NCBI GenBank assembly: GCA_902625035.1
Contig: CACNZK010000002.1
Location: 49,599 to 113,598, forward strand
Length of the DNA: 64,000 nucleotides
Reading direction: 5' to 3'
DNA from: an uncultured Pelagibacteraceae bacterium
GTDB lineage: Bacteria > Pseudomonadota > Alphaproteobacteria > Pelagibacterales > Pelagibacteraceae
The first letter of the stretch is position 1; every line of letters starts with the position of its first letter. This document shows positions 16,473 through 25,429 of this stretch, piece by piece. Under the pieces are notes generated by a model, which was given only the letters and a program-made list of their open reading frames with translations, was not told the DNA's origin and did not search any database. The position numbers and the translations under genes are program-made.

Positions 16473-18098
16473 ATGCTAATAGATGGATTTTTTGAAACTT
16501 TAAATGAGTTTGCGGAAATAATAAAAAAAAAATTTAGAGGTATTTATCAGAATTCAAGTTTATACGAAAAAAAAATTTCTAAAACCTTTGATAATGAATT
16601 CATATACAAACCGAGCCCTCACTTACTTTCATCGATAATCAAATATCAAAATAAGAAATATAAAATTGAAGATTTTGAATTAGAGACAGTTTGGAATAGC
16701 CAAATTAAACCTAAAGATTTTGAAAAATTAAATAATTTTTTTTGGTTTTTTAGTCTTGATTTAAAATCTTCCAAAAAATCAGTTCAAGAAGTCATCTTAA
16801 ATTGGATTAATAAAAACAATAAATTTGAAAAAGAAAGTTGGGAATTTAATATTACTGCAAAAAGAATAATTTCGTGGTTATCTAACCATCAACTTTCTTA
16901 TAACGAAAGTGATAAAGAATATAGAAAAATGTTTGATCACATGATTCAAAAACAAACAAATCATTTATTAAACGAAATAAAAAACTCTAAAAATTTAGAA
17001 AATAAAATAATTGGTTGCTCTGCAATAATTTTGACAGGATTATGTTACAAAATTGAGAAAAATTATTTAGATATTGGTTTAAATTTTTTAAAAAAAATTA
17101 CTAATTCCTCATTAGATAACAAAGGTTTTATAAACTCGCGGAACATAAAACAGTTAATATTTTTTTTAAAATATTTCATAATTATTAGAGAATGGTTTAA
17201 AGAATCTCAAATTGAGGTTCCAGAACACATAGAAGAAAATATTTATTATTTTGGACAAAGTTATGCTTTCTTGAGACAAAATACAAAAGTAGATCTTTTG
17301 TTTAATGGTAATAATAAGTCTAATACACAAGAATTCGATCATTACTTAAGAAGACTCGGTTATAAATTTAAAAATGAAAATAAAGACTATGGTGGTTACA
17401 TAATTTTAAAAAATAAGAAAATTTGCCTAGCAATGGATGCAGGTTCTTCGCCAAATTCCAAGTATACTCAGGATTACCAGTCGGGTGCTCTTTCATTTGA
17501 AATAATTTCAAACGGAAGGAAACTTATAACCAATTGTGGTTATTACAAAAAAAATTATCAAAATCTTAATGAAATATCAAAATCTTCAGCTGCACACAGC
17601 ACTTTAATAATTGATGATAATTCTTCATGCAAATTTACAAAAAAGAAAGATAAGTTAATTTTAAAAACAGGTTTAAAAATTACTCAAAAAAATTCCGTAT
17701 GTGAGAAAAATTATTGGAAAATCAATGCTGCTCATGATGGATATTTTAAAAAATTTAAATCAATTCATGAGAGAAATATTGAATTTTTTCCTGAGCAAAT
17801 GAAATTTGTTGGAAATGATAAGATAATTAGAAAAAAAAATAATTATAATTTCAAGTTTGATATTCGATTTCATTTAGAACCAAATATTAAATTAATGAAA
17901 ACTCAAGATAATAAATCTATTTTAATAGAATTAGAGAATGAAGGTTGGAAATTTACTTGTGATAATTATGAAATTAATATTGATAATGGATTATACTTCG
18001 GTAATAAAAATTCATATATTGAGAACCAAAATATTTTTGTATCTGGAATATTAAACAATAATGAAGAGAACATTAAATGGGAAATTAAAAAGATATAA
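16473..18098 (+). CDS. Heparinase II/III family protein
   Basis: A 541-residue protein with an N-terminal alpha-helical toroid part and a C-terminal beta-sandwich typical of heparinase II/III-like polysaccharide lyases. Recognisable parts are the phrase VWNSQIKPKDFEKLN, helical repeats through about residue 290, and the C-terminal core with DAGSSPNSKYTQDYQSGALSFE, LITNCGYY and AAHSTLIIDDNSS, where the AHST motif is characteristic. No signal peptide is visible, so location and substrate are open. In alphaproteobacteria this gene commonly sits before purH, as here, where the stop overlaps the purH start (TAATG). Confidence 0.85.
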   Translation: MLIDGFFETLNEFAEIIKKKFRGIYQNSSLYEKKISKTFDNEFIYKPSPHLLSSIIKYQNKKYKIEDFELETVWNSQIKPKDFEKLNNFFWFFSLDLKSSKKSVQEVILNWINKNNKFEKESWEFNITAKRIISWLSNHQLSYNESDKEYRKMFDHMIQKQTNHLLNEIKNSKNLENKIIGCSAIILTGLCYKIEKNYLDIGLNFLKKITNSSLDNKGFINSRNIKQLIFFLKYFIIIREWFKESQIEVPEHIEENIYYFGQSYAFLRQNTKVDLLFNGNNKSNTQEFDHYLRRLGYKFKNENKDYGGYIILKNKKICLAMDAGSSPNSKYTQDYQSGALSFEIISNGRKLITNCGYYKKNYQNLNEISKSSAAHSTLIIDDNSSCKFTKKKDKLILKTGLKITQKNSVCEKNYWKINAAHDGYFKKFKSIHERNIEFFPEQMKFVGNDKIIRKKNNYNFKFDIRFHLEPNIKLMKTQDNKSILIELENEGWKFTCDNYEINIDNGLYFGNKNSYIENQNIFVSGILNNNEENIKWEIKKI

Positions 18099-19633
18099 TG
18101 AGAAAAATTAGATCAGCCTTAATATCATTATCTGACAAATCTAATCTTAAGCCTTTATTGCAAGAATTAAGGAGAAATAATATCAAAATAATTAGTTCTG
18201 GTGGAACATTTAAAGTAATTAAGAAACTTAAATTCAAATGTTTAGATGTTTCAGATTTTACAGGATTTAAGGAAATACTTAATGGAAGAGTCAAAACTTT
18301 ACACCCAAAAATACATAGTGGAATTTTAAATAAAAGGAATAATAAATCTCACTTGAGTGATATTAAAAAAAATAATTTTGAGAATATTGATTTAGTAATA
18401 GTAAATTTCTATCCATTTGAAAAAACAATCGAACAAACAAAAAACCATTTAAAAATAATAGAAAATATTGATGTTGGTGGACCAACTATGGTCAGAGCTG
18501 CTGCCAAAAATTATAATGATGTAACTGTAATAACTTCTACCGACCAATATTCAGAACTTATAAATGAGTTAAAAAAAAATAAAGGTGGTACTTCTCTAAA
18601 ATTTAGAGAAAAAATGTCTAGTTTAGCTTTTAGTGAGACCGCCTATTATGATGCTGTAATTTCAAATTATTTAAATAAATTTAACAATATCAAATTCCCT
18701 AAAAGAAAAATTCTTTACACTAATTTAATAGAAAATCTTAGGTATGGAGAAAATCCTCACCAATTGGGTGCTTTCTATTCTCAAAGTAAAAAAAATAAAT
18801 TAGAGCAAATACATGGGAAAACTTTAAGTTATAATAATTACAATGATATTCTGGCTGCAATCACTATTTCAAAATCATTACCAAAAAACATCGGTACAGT
18901 TATTGTTAAACATGGAAATCCTTGTGGTGTCTCAGCTTTGAAAAATAATTTAGATAGTTATGAGTCTGCGTTACAGACCGATCCAATAAGTGCATTTGGT
19001 GGTATTGTTTCGTGTAATTATAAAGTTACTCAAAAACTTGCATTAATGCTAAATAAAATTTTTCTTGAAGTAGTTGTGGCTAATGGTTTTGATAAAAAAG
19101 CTCTGAAAATATTAAAATCAAAAAAAAATCTTAGACTGATAGACTCCTCAAAAATTTCATTTAGTGAATTATGGAAATTCAACTCTTTAGATAATTTTAC
19201 ACTTATGCAATCAGAAGATAAAAAGATTTTTTCAAAGAAAGATTTTAGAATTGTTTCGAAAAGACAACCAAGTAAATCACAGCTTGATAATTTAATATTT
19301 GCATTCAATGTTTGTCGATACACAAAATCAAATGCCATCGTTCTTGCTAGTAATAAATCCACTATTGGCATTGGTTCAGGACAACCTAGTAGATTAGACA
19401 GTTGTGAGATTGCAATAAATAAAATGAATAAGTTTTCAAAAATCAAAAATGAAATAGTAGCTGCATCAGATGCTTTTTTCCCATTTATTGACGGAATAGA
19501 AAAATTAGTTCAGTCAGGAGCTAGTGCAATAGTTCAGCCCGCTGGATCAATAAGAGATAAAGAAATAATAAAATTTGCAAACGAGACAAATACTGTTTTG
19601 GTTTTCTCAAAAACTCGCCATTTTAGGCATTAG
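18098..19633 (+). CDS. purH: Bifunctional AICAR transformylase / IMP cyclohydrolase
   Basis: PurH carries out the last two steps of IMP synthesis, formylating AICAR with 10-formyl-THF and closing the ring. The 511-residue protein has the N-terminal MGS-like cyclohydrolase domain (ALISLSDKS, SSGGTFKVIK, RVKTLHPKIHSGIL) to about residue 195 and the C-terminal transformylase with LRYGENPHQ, the catalytic KHGNPCG, DPISAFGGI and SDAFFPF followed by GIEKLVQSGASAIVQPAGS. It overlaps the heparinase-like gene by one base and runs 11 bases into the convergent phhB gene. Confidence 0.97.
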   Translation: MRKIRSALISLSDKSNLKPLLQELRRNNIKIISSGGTFKVIKKLKFKCLDVSDFTGFKEILNGRVKTLHPKIHSGILNKRNNKSHLSDIKKNNFENIDLVIVNFYPFEKTIEQTKNHLKIIENIDVGGPTMVRAAAKNYNDVTVITSTDQYSELINELKKNKGGTSLKFREKMSSLAFSETAYYDAVISNYLNKFNNIKFPKRKILYTNLIENLRYGENPHQLGAFYSQSKKNKLEQIHGKTLSYNNYNDILAAITISKSLPKNIGTVIVKHGNPCGVSALKNNLDSYESALQTDPISAFGGIVSCNYKVTQKLALMLNKIFLEVVVANGFDKKALKILKSKKNLRLIDSSKISFSELWKFNSLDNFTLMQSEDKKIFSKKDFRIVSKRQPSKSQLDNLIFAFNVCRYTKSNAIVLASNKSTIGIGSGQPSRLDSCEIAINKMNKFSKIKNEIVAASDAFFPFIDGIEKLVQSGASAIVQPAGSIRDKEIIKFANETNTVLVFSKTRHFRH

Positions 19634-19967
19634 TTATATTATCAATTTTAGCTGCTAATATAAAATCATTTTCGGATAAGCCCTCTATAGCATGAGTGGT
19701 GATATCAATCTTAGCATAACCCCATCCAAAAATAATATCTGGATGATGACCCTCTTCCTCTGAGACTTTTCCAACTTCATTGACAAATTTTTGACTTTCT
19801 AAAAAATTTTTAAATTCAAATTTTTTTTCTAAAAGATAAACTTTTTTATCGTTTTGAATAATCTCCCAGCCATCAACTTTTTTTTGATATTTATGAATTT
19901 CAGAAATATCAAAAGCTTTAACTCCTCCCTCACATGGTACACATTTTTTATTTAATAAATCACTCAT
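19623..19967 (-). CDS. phhB: 4a-hydroxytetrahydrobiopterin dehydratase (pterin-4-alpha-carbinolamine dehydratase)
   Basis: A 114-residue cytosolic enzyme that dehydrates 4a-hydroxy-tetrahydropterin, regenerating pterin cofactor for aromatic amino acid hydroxylases; orphan copies are also common. The signature EEEGHHPDI followed by WGYAKIDITTHAIEGLSENDF contains the catalytic His residues. The N-terminal NKKCVPCEGGVK is usual for bacterial members. No phenylalanine hydroxylase is visible in the window, so its partner is unknown. Its 3' end overlaps purH by 11 bases, and a tRNA lies 10 bases upstream of its start on the same strand. Confidence 0.9.
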   Translation of the reverse strand: MSDLLNKKCVPCEGGVKAFDISEIHKYQKKVDGWEIIQNDKKVYLLEKKFEFKNFLESQKFVNEVGKVSEEEGHHPDIIFGWGYAKIDITTHAIEGLSENDFILAAKIDNITNA

Positions 19968-19977
19968 ATTTTAAAAA

Positions 19978-20052
19978 TGGAGCGGGCAAAGGGGGTCGAA
20001 CCCTCGACCTTCTCGTTGGCAACGAGACGCTCTACCACTGAGCTATGCCCGC
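19978..20052 (-). tRNA. tRNA-Gly (anticodon GCC), CCA encoded
   Basis: Read on the minus strand this is a full 75-base cloverleaf. The acceptor stem GCGGGCA pairs with TGCCCGC, the D arm reads GCTC-AGTGGTA-GAGC, the anticodon stem TCTCG/CGAGA holds the loop TTGCCAA with GCC, and the T arm is TCGAGGGTTCGACCCCC-like. The 3' CCA is encoded at 19978-19980. It serves GGC and GGT glycine codons. A sulfotransferase gene lies just upstream of it (20106-20954), a common arrangement for inserted genes next to tRNAs. Confidence 0.96.
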
Positions 20053-20105
20053 AATACGAAATTAATATAAAGAATGTAAATTATTATTTCAAGAAATTTT
20101 AATTA

Positions 20106-20954
20106 TCAATAATTCAATTCATTTAAATTTCTTTTAAAAATATCATTTAATTTTTCAATAAATGTATTATCAAAATTTTTCTGCCAATCATTTTTGGGAC
20201 CCAAATGAAAAAAAGGTATACTTTTTTTGCTTGCACGAGCAGTAATAGATTCGCTAAAACCATTGTTGACCTCTATTTTTTTCAAATTTTCAAAAGATGT
20301 ACTTTTTACTGAGTTCTTGGCCTTTTCCCTGCTAAATCCACTTTTATTATTAGTCAGCTTGTCTATAAATTCTACTATTTCTTTAAATACAAAAAAGGTC
20401 TCCTTTAAAAGATCTTCGTATCTGATAAATTTTACGGAAATTAGCTTGTTATTTTTCCAAGATTGGTAATTTTTTTCCCAAGAACTGATAAATTGATAAT
20501 CACTAAAATCATTTTTTTTTTTAAAATCATAAATATAATTATTTTCATTTTGCATAACACTTAAAGCTTTATCATGATTTATTTGAAAATGCCTTGACAT
20601 AGAGTCTATAACATTCCTAGGGTCTCTGACTATATATATCCCACCTAGTGTATTTTTACGATTTGTAAAATCATTTTTACCAATTTTTACTAGAGCATTG
20701 TGCGTTTTAAAAAATTTAATTTTTTTATCTAAATTAATTTTTTTTTGAGCCTCAACCCAGTATTTTATTGTATCTCCAGGTTTTTCTAAACTATAGTCAA
20801 AATTTTCTAAAAATTTTTTGGTAGGAAATTGCTGAATGTTTTGTAGATGTTTATCACCCAGAAAAAGTCCATCATTGGTATAATAATAAGCACTTATTAA
20901 TGATCTTAACCACGTGTTTCCATTTTTGGGGTATGATGACAGCCAAATAATCAT
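20106..20954 (-). CDS. Sulfotransferase-domain protein (copy 1)
   Basis: A 282-residue soluble protein of the PAPS-dependent sulfotransferase family. The 5'-phosphosulfate loop SYPKNGNTW lies at residues 7-15 and the 3'-phosphate motif IYIVRDPRNVIDS near 111-123. RASKKSIPFFHLGPKND and WQKNF near the C-terminus are typical of the family. I start at ATG 20954; the longer reading to 21017 adds residues that the paralogue at 60282-61124 lacks and would overlap the divergent Lon-N gene. It is clearly a paralogue of that second gene, with the same start MIIW and layout. Such enzymes sulfate glycans, lipids or small metabolites, but the acceptor is unknown. It lies next to tRNA-Gly. Confidence 0.88.
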   Translation of the reverse strand: MIIWLSSYPKNGNTWLRSLISAYYYTNDGLFLGDKHLQNIQQFPTKKFLENFDYSLEKPGDTIKYWVEAQKKINLDKKIKFFKTHNALVKIGKNDFTNRKNTLGGIYIVRDPRNVIDSMSRHFQINHDKALSVMQNENNYIYDFKKKNDFSDYQFISSWEKNYQSWKNNKLISVKFIRYEDLLKETFFVFKEIVEFIDKLTNNKSGFSREKAKNSVKSTSFENLKKIEVNNGFSESITARASKKSIPFFHLGPKNDWQKNFDNTFIEKLNDIFKRNLNELNY

Positions 20955-21004
20955 ATATTTTACCTTTAAAAATTCTATTATTATTAATATATTATTTAAA
21001 ATAA

Positions 21005-21646
21005 ATGAATCTTCCAAAAATTATACCAATTTTCCCTTTAAGCAATTTCATTATTTTTCCAAAAACCGCAGTGCCTTTAAACATTTTCGAACCAAGATAT
21101 TTGGAAATGGTAAATGATAGTATGAGTGCAGAAAAGTTTATTGGGATGGTACAGCCAAAAAATATAAAGAATTTTGATAACTCAAAATTACCTGTTCTTC
21201 ATAAAATTGGCTGTTTAGGTAAAATAACCAGTTTTAAGGAGACTGATGATGGACGTTACCTTGTTGAGTTAAAGGGTTTAATCAGGTTTGAAATTTTAAA
21301 TGAAATCAATAACAATAAAAATTATAGAGAAGTTGAAGCCAGTTTTAAAAATTATTTACACGATTTAGATGAAGAAAAAGAAGATCTTAAATTCACAGAT
21401 CTGGAACTTATTTTTAAAGATTTTAAAACATTATTCGAGAGAAGAGGTTTCATTATTAATTGGAAGGCTTTAGAAAAACAAAGCTTAGATGAAACTATTA
21501 ATGCATTAGCTATGACCTCACCTTTTAGTTTAGAAGAAAAACAAGTTTTACTAGAGGCAAAAAATTTAAATGTCAGAAAAACAAAGATTGCGGAGATATT
21601 GAATACTTACACTTACGATCAATTTGACAATAATACATTGCAATAA
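21005..21646 (+). CDS. Lon N-terminal substrate-binding domain protein
   Basis: A 213-residue cytosolic protein made of the LON substrate-binding (PUA-like) domain alone, without the ATPase or protease parts. The opening IPIFPLSNFIIFPKTAVPLNIFEPRYLEMV is a textbook match, followed by GCLGKITSF and a helical C-terminal bundle (SLDETINALAMTSPFSLEEKQ). Stand-alone LonN proteins are common in alphaproteobacteria and their role is not established. The gene is divergent from sulfotransferase copy 1 (50 bases between starts) and ends 1 base before the convergent ubiquinone hydroxylase gene. Confidence 0.9.
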   Translation: MNLPKIIPIFPLSNFIIFPKTAVPLNIFEPRYLEMVNDSMSAEKFIGMVQPKNIKNFDNSKLPVLHKIGCLGKITSFKETDDGRYLVELKGLIRFEILNEINNNKNYREVEASFKNYLHDLDEEKEDLKFTDLELIFKDFKTLFERRGFIINWKALEKQSLDETINALAMTSPFSLEEKQVLLEAKNLNVRKTKIAEILNTYTYDQFDNNTLQ

Positions 21647-21647
21647 A

Positions 21648-22730
21648 TCATATTTGCAAACCCTCATCGGCAATCTTTTTTAAATATTTATTCATTAATT
21701 TATTTTTTCCAATTAATTTTACAGATCTATCAATAAAATTGCCTTTAATTTTATTTTCAAAATTAAAACTTTCGTAAATAAAATTAATTCCCTCAGAAAA
21801 AATTAGATTGTTACTTTTAACTCTTTTTTGAAATTCACTACAAACACTCTGATCTAATGGTAAACCAAGATCAACCCTATTATTAACTATTTCTAATAAA
21901 TTTTTAATATCTCTTAAAGTCATATTAAAACCTTGACCAGCCAGAGGATGTAATTTGTGAAGTATATCACCAAAAGCTAATACTTTATTTTTATAATATT
22001 TTCTTAAATTTAAAGAGCTTAAATTAAATTTTGAAACTTTATTAATTTTTTTTATTTGATAATTTAAATTAAATTTCATAATTGAATTTTTGACATCATC
22101 TGCATCATCAGATTTATTTGTCTTTACGGAGTAAACAACTGATGTTTTTTTTTTTGATATAGGTAAAAAGGCCAGTGGTCCTTTTTTTGTAAATATCTGC
22201 ATTGCTATATCGTTTGGTGACAAAACTTTATGATCGATTACAGTTGAATATGCTGTGCTTTCATACTTTTTTTCAAATTTTTTTAAAAAAAATTTTTTTG
22301 TAATTTCGTGTTTTTGATCACAATTTATCAATAAATCACAATCTATATTATCTAAATCTTTATAGCGGATGGTATTTTTGTATTTAAAAAATTTATTATT
22401 TTTAAGTTCAGTATCCAATTGATCGAAAATTTTATAATTTTCTACAATTGAAAAAAGGTTTTCTCTTTGATTTTCAAATTTAATTATTTCTTTATTGTCA
22501 GAGTTTTCTGAATAAATCTTTATTTTTCTAATTGGCCATGAAATCTTTTTAATATTTGAAATGTTTTTATTAAAATAATCAATGTTTGATTTAGAAATAC
22601 CTATTGTTCTAGTTTTATCTATATTAATTTTCTTGTCTTTATAAAAGATATCAACAAAAATCTCTTTATTAACCAAAGCTTTTGCTAAAGCTAAGCAGGT
22701 TAAGTTATTTCCAATTATACCAACTTTCAT
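21648..22730 (-). CDS. UbiH/UbiF/COQ6-family ubiquinone hydroxylase, diverged
   Basis: A 360-residue FAD-dependent monooxygenase-type protein, expected to hydroxylate the ubiquinone ring at the membrane. The best family match is the second FAD motif FGDILHKLHPLAGQGFN followed by MTLRDIKNLLEIV, and the C-terminal length fits. Other motifs are eroded. The N-terminal dinucleotide motif, normally GxGxxG, reads GNNLTC, and the middle DG motif, normally GADG, reads NCDQ. I start at ATG 22730 (MKVGIIGNN); the longer reading to 22769 would overlap the ftsK start. It may be a SAR11-type variant or a weakened enzyme. Confidence 0.8.
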   Translation of the reverse strand: MKVGIIGNNLTCLALAKALVNKEIFVDIFYKDKKINIDKTRTIGISKSNIDYFNKNISNIKKISWPIRKIKIYSENSDNKEIIKFENQRENLFSIVENYKIFDQLDTELKNNKFFKYKNTIRYKDLDNIDCDLLINCDQKHEITKKFFLKKFEKKYESTAYSTVIDHKVLSPNDIAMQIFTKKGPLAFLPISKKKTSVVYSVKTNKSDDADDVKNSIMKFNLNYQIKKINKVSKFNLSSLNLRKYYKNKVLAFGDILHKLHPLAGQGFNMTLRDIKNLLEIVNNRVDLGLPLDQSVCSEFQKRVKSNNLIFSEGINFIYESFNFENKIKGNFIDRSVKLIGKNKLMNKYLKKIADEGLQI

Positions 22731-22760
22731 AATAAATTTAATTTTAACAAGAAAAATTAG

Positions 22761-24881
22761 ATGATACAAAGTGATATATTTGATTCAATCAATATGAAAA
22801 TAAAGAAAATTACTAATACAATATTGCTTTTTATCGCTAAAAGATTAACCGAAATATTTGGGGTTTTAATCTTATTCTCGGGTATTCTTTTGTTTATTTC
22901 CCTAATATCGTATTCTCCAGAGGATCCAAATTTTATATTTCCAGAAAATACAGATATAAAAAATATCCTTGGCTTTAAAGGCAGTTATATTTCTGATCTT
23001 TTTTTTCAATCAATTGGTTTAATTTCTTATCTATTATCTTTAACCTTAATATTTACTGGATTGAATATAATTTTATCAAAAGACCTTTTTTTAATAATTG
23101 AAAATATTTTTTATTCAATTTTATACATAATATTAGGATCATCTTTTTTTAATCATTTTTATGATAGTACTTTTATACTTTTTATAAATGGCAATGGAGG
23201 TTTCGTAGGAAGTTACTTTAATGAAAATTTATTTATAAAATTAATTACTCTTAATGAAACTATTTCCTTTTATTTTTTAATTATTTCAATCTTTGGACTA
23301 TTTTTATTAAGTATAAATTTTAATTTAAAGAAAAATTTTTATTTTTTTAAAAAAATAATTTCATTATTTTCTAATCAAAAAAATAATTACACTGATAAAA
23401 GTGAGGTGATAAAAGAATATATACCACAAGAGGAAATTAAAAATCTTATTCAAGAAGATCTGCCTTTTATAAAAGCTGATGAAATAAGAAAAATGGAAAA
23501 ATTAAAGTTTAAGTTGCCCAGTTTAGAATTGCTGAAAGTTCCATCGAAAAAAGAAAGAGAGGATTTTGGCAAAAATCAATCAAGTGATCCCGAATTTTTA
23601 GAAAAAATTTTATTAGACTTTGGAGTTAATGGAAAAATTAAAAAAGTAAGCCATGGTCCTGTTGTTACACTAAATGAATTTGAGCCTGCTGCTGGTGTAA
23701 AGGTTTCCAAAATAATAAATCTATCTGATGATATAGCGAGAAATACTAGTTCTGAGTCAGCTAGAATTTCGACTATTCCAGGAAGAAACACTATCGGGAT
23801 TGAGCTACCTAATTCTTCAAGAGAAAATGTTTATTTAAGTGAGATTTTAAATAGCACCGACTTTAAGAAAAAAGAAATTAAATTACCTATTGCTTTAGGT
23901 AAAAGTATATCTGGAAATCCAATAGTTGGTGATTTATCCTCAATGCCTCATTTATTAATAGCTGGAACAACTGGCTCTGGAAAGTCAGTTTGCATCAACA
24001 CAATAATACTGTCACTGCTTTACCGTCATACTCCTGATAAATGTAAATTTATTTTGATTGATCCTAAAATGCTTGAACTATCAACATACGAAGGTGTACC
24101 ACATCTTCTATGTCCAGTGATAACAGAAGCAAAAAAAGCAACCTCAGTTTTAGGCTGGGTGGTTAAAGAAATGGAAAGCAGATACAGACTGATGACAAAA
24201 GAAGGAGTTAGAAATATTGATGGATATAATGCAAAACATAAACTTCCAATGCCTTATATAGTCGTAGTTGTTGATGAAATGTCAGATTTAATGCTAGTAG
24301 CTGGAAAAGAAATTGAGAACTATATTCAAAAATTATCTCAAATGGCAAGAGCAGCTGGGATACACATTATCATGGCTACTCAAAGACCAAGTGTTGACGT
24401 TATTACTGGAACAATTAAAGCAAACTTTCCTACACGAATATCTTTCCAAGTTACATCCAAAATAGATAGTAGGACCATATTAGGAGAACAGGGTGCTGAA
24501 CAATTATTAGGTAAAGGTGATATGTTGTATATGTCATCAGCTAATAGAGTTATAAGAATACATGCACCATTTGTATCTGACAATGAGATTGAGGATATTA
24601 ACAATTCTTTAAGATCCCAAGCAGAACCAGATTATGTAGACGAAATTCTAAATTTTGCAGATGAAAAAGAAATTAGTGATGGATCTAAAAATATGGGTGA
24701 TAAAGATGAGCTTTATCAAACGGCCGTGGAAATCATAAAATCTGAGGGGAAAGCGTCAACCTCTTTTTTACAAAGAAAACTACAAATTGGATATAATCGA
24801 GCAGCAAGAATAATTGATATGATGGAAGAAGATGGAATTGTGAGTAAGGCCAATCATGTGGGAAAACGTGATGTTCTTTGA
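22761..24881 (+). CDS. ftsK: DNA translocase FtsK
   Basis: FtsK anchors at the division septum and pumps chromosome ends toward dif before XerCD resolution. The 706-residue protein has four transmembrane helices in the first 190 residues, a very short linker, the alpha/beta motor with Walker A GTTGSGKS at 402-409, the IDPKMLELS and VVVVDEMSDLM Walker B regions, MATQRPSVDVITG, and a C-terminal winged-helix gamma domain (FLQRKLQIGYNRAARI) that reads KOPS-type sequences. E. coli FtsK is about 1,330 residues, so the linker is minimal here. An ATG at 22794 (MKIKKITN) is a plausible alternative start. Confidence 0.96.
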   Translation: MIQSDIFDSINMKIKKITNTILLFIAKRLTEIFGVLILFSGILLFISLISYSPEDPNFIFPENTDIKNILGFKGSYISDLFFQSIGLISYLLSLTLIFTGLNIILSKDLFLIIENIFYSILYIILGSSFFNHFYDSTFILFINGNGGFVGSYFNENLFIKLITLNETISFYFLIISIFGLFLLSINFNLKKNFYFFKKIISLFSNQKNNYTDKSEVIKEYIPQEEIKNLIQEDLPFIKADEIRKMEKLKFKLPSLELLKVPSKKEREDFGKNQSSDPEFLEKILLDFGVNGKIKKVSHGPVVTLNEFEPAAGVKVSKIINLSDDIARNTSSESARISTIPGRNTIGIELPNSSRENVYLSEILNSTDFKKKEIKLPIALGKSISGNPIVGDLSSMPHLLIAGTTGSGKSVCINTIILSLLYRHTPDKCKFILIDPKMLELSTYEGVPHLLCPVITEAKKATSVLGWVVKEMESRYRLMTKEGVRNIDGYNAKHKLPMPYIVVVVDEMSDLMLVAGKEIENYIQKLSQMARAAGIHIIMATQRPSVDVITGTIKANFPTRISFQVTSKIDSRTILGEQGAEQLLGKGDMLYMSSANRVIRIHAPFVSDNEIEDINNSLRSQAEPDYVDEILNFADEKEISDGSKNMGDKDELYQTAVEIIKSEGKASTSFLQRKLQIGYNRAARIIDMMEEDGIVSKANHVGKRDVL

Positions 24882-25429
24882 TGATTAATAGATTAATTTT
24901 TTTATTTCTTTTATTTTCAATTGTTGAGGCTTCAGCGAATGTTAAAGAAAAAATTATTAAAAATTTAGAAACCACTAATAACTTGACATTTAATTTTGAG
25001 CAAAACGTTAATGGTAAAACAGAAAATGGTCATTGTGCTATTTCGTACCCTCAAAAAATATTTTGCAAATATAATTTAAAAAATAACAAAATTTTAGTTT
25101 CCAATGGAAAATCAATAGTTATAAAAACTAACAGTAGCTATTACCTATATCCCCTTGAACGAACACCGTTAAATCTAATACTAAACAAAAAATTTTTAAT
25201 TAATAAGATCAAAAATTTAAATGAAAGAAATCTTGATAATAAATTTGTAAATTTTAAATTTTTTGAAGAAGATTTTGAGGTAAATATTTTCTTTGATTAT
25301 AACACTCTTAATTTGATTGGTTGGCAAACTACAGATATTTATCAAAATCTTAGTATCACTTTTTTAGATTCAGTAAAAAAAAATCAAAAATTAAATAATG
25401 ATTTATTCATTTTACCTAGACAAAATTAA
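24881..25429 (+). CDS. lolA: LolA-like outer-membrane lipoprotein carrier protein
   Basis: A 182-residue periplasmic protein. Residues 1-19 form a signal peptide (cleavage near VEASA). The mature part has the LolA-type half-barrel pattern, beginning with a helix then LTFNFEQNVNGKTENGHC, KIFCKY, ILVSNGKSIVI, and later LIGWQTTDIYQNLSITF. LolA ferries lipoproteins from LolCDE to LolB. The gene directly follows ftsK, a usual alphaproteobacterial order. The ATG at 24881 shares its A with the ftsK TGA; an adjacent TTG at 24878 is less likely. Confidence 0.85.
   Translation: MINRLIFLFLLFSIVEASANVKEKIIKNLETTNNLTFNFEQNVNGKTENGHCAISYPQKIFCKYNLKNNKILVSNGKSIVIKTNSSYYLYPLERTPLNLILNKKFLINKIKNLNERNLDNKFVNFKFFEEDFEVNIFFDYNTLNLIGWQTTDIYQNLSITFLDSVKKNQKLNNDLFILPRQN

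Noticed and set aside
19030..19446. Minus-strand open frame of 138 codons inside purH
   Set aside because: Antisense shadow of a strongly conserved coding region; no motif and no promoter seen.
22761..24881. FtsK as truncated
   Set aside because: All functional parts (membrane helices, motor, gamma domain) are present; only the variable linker is short, as in many small genomes.
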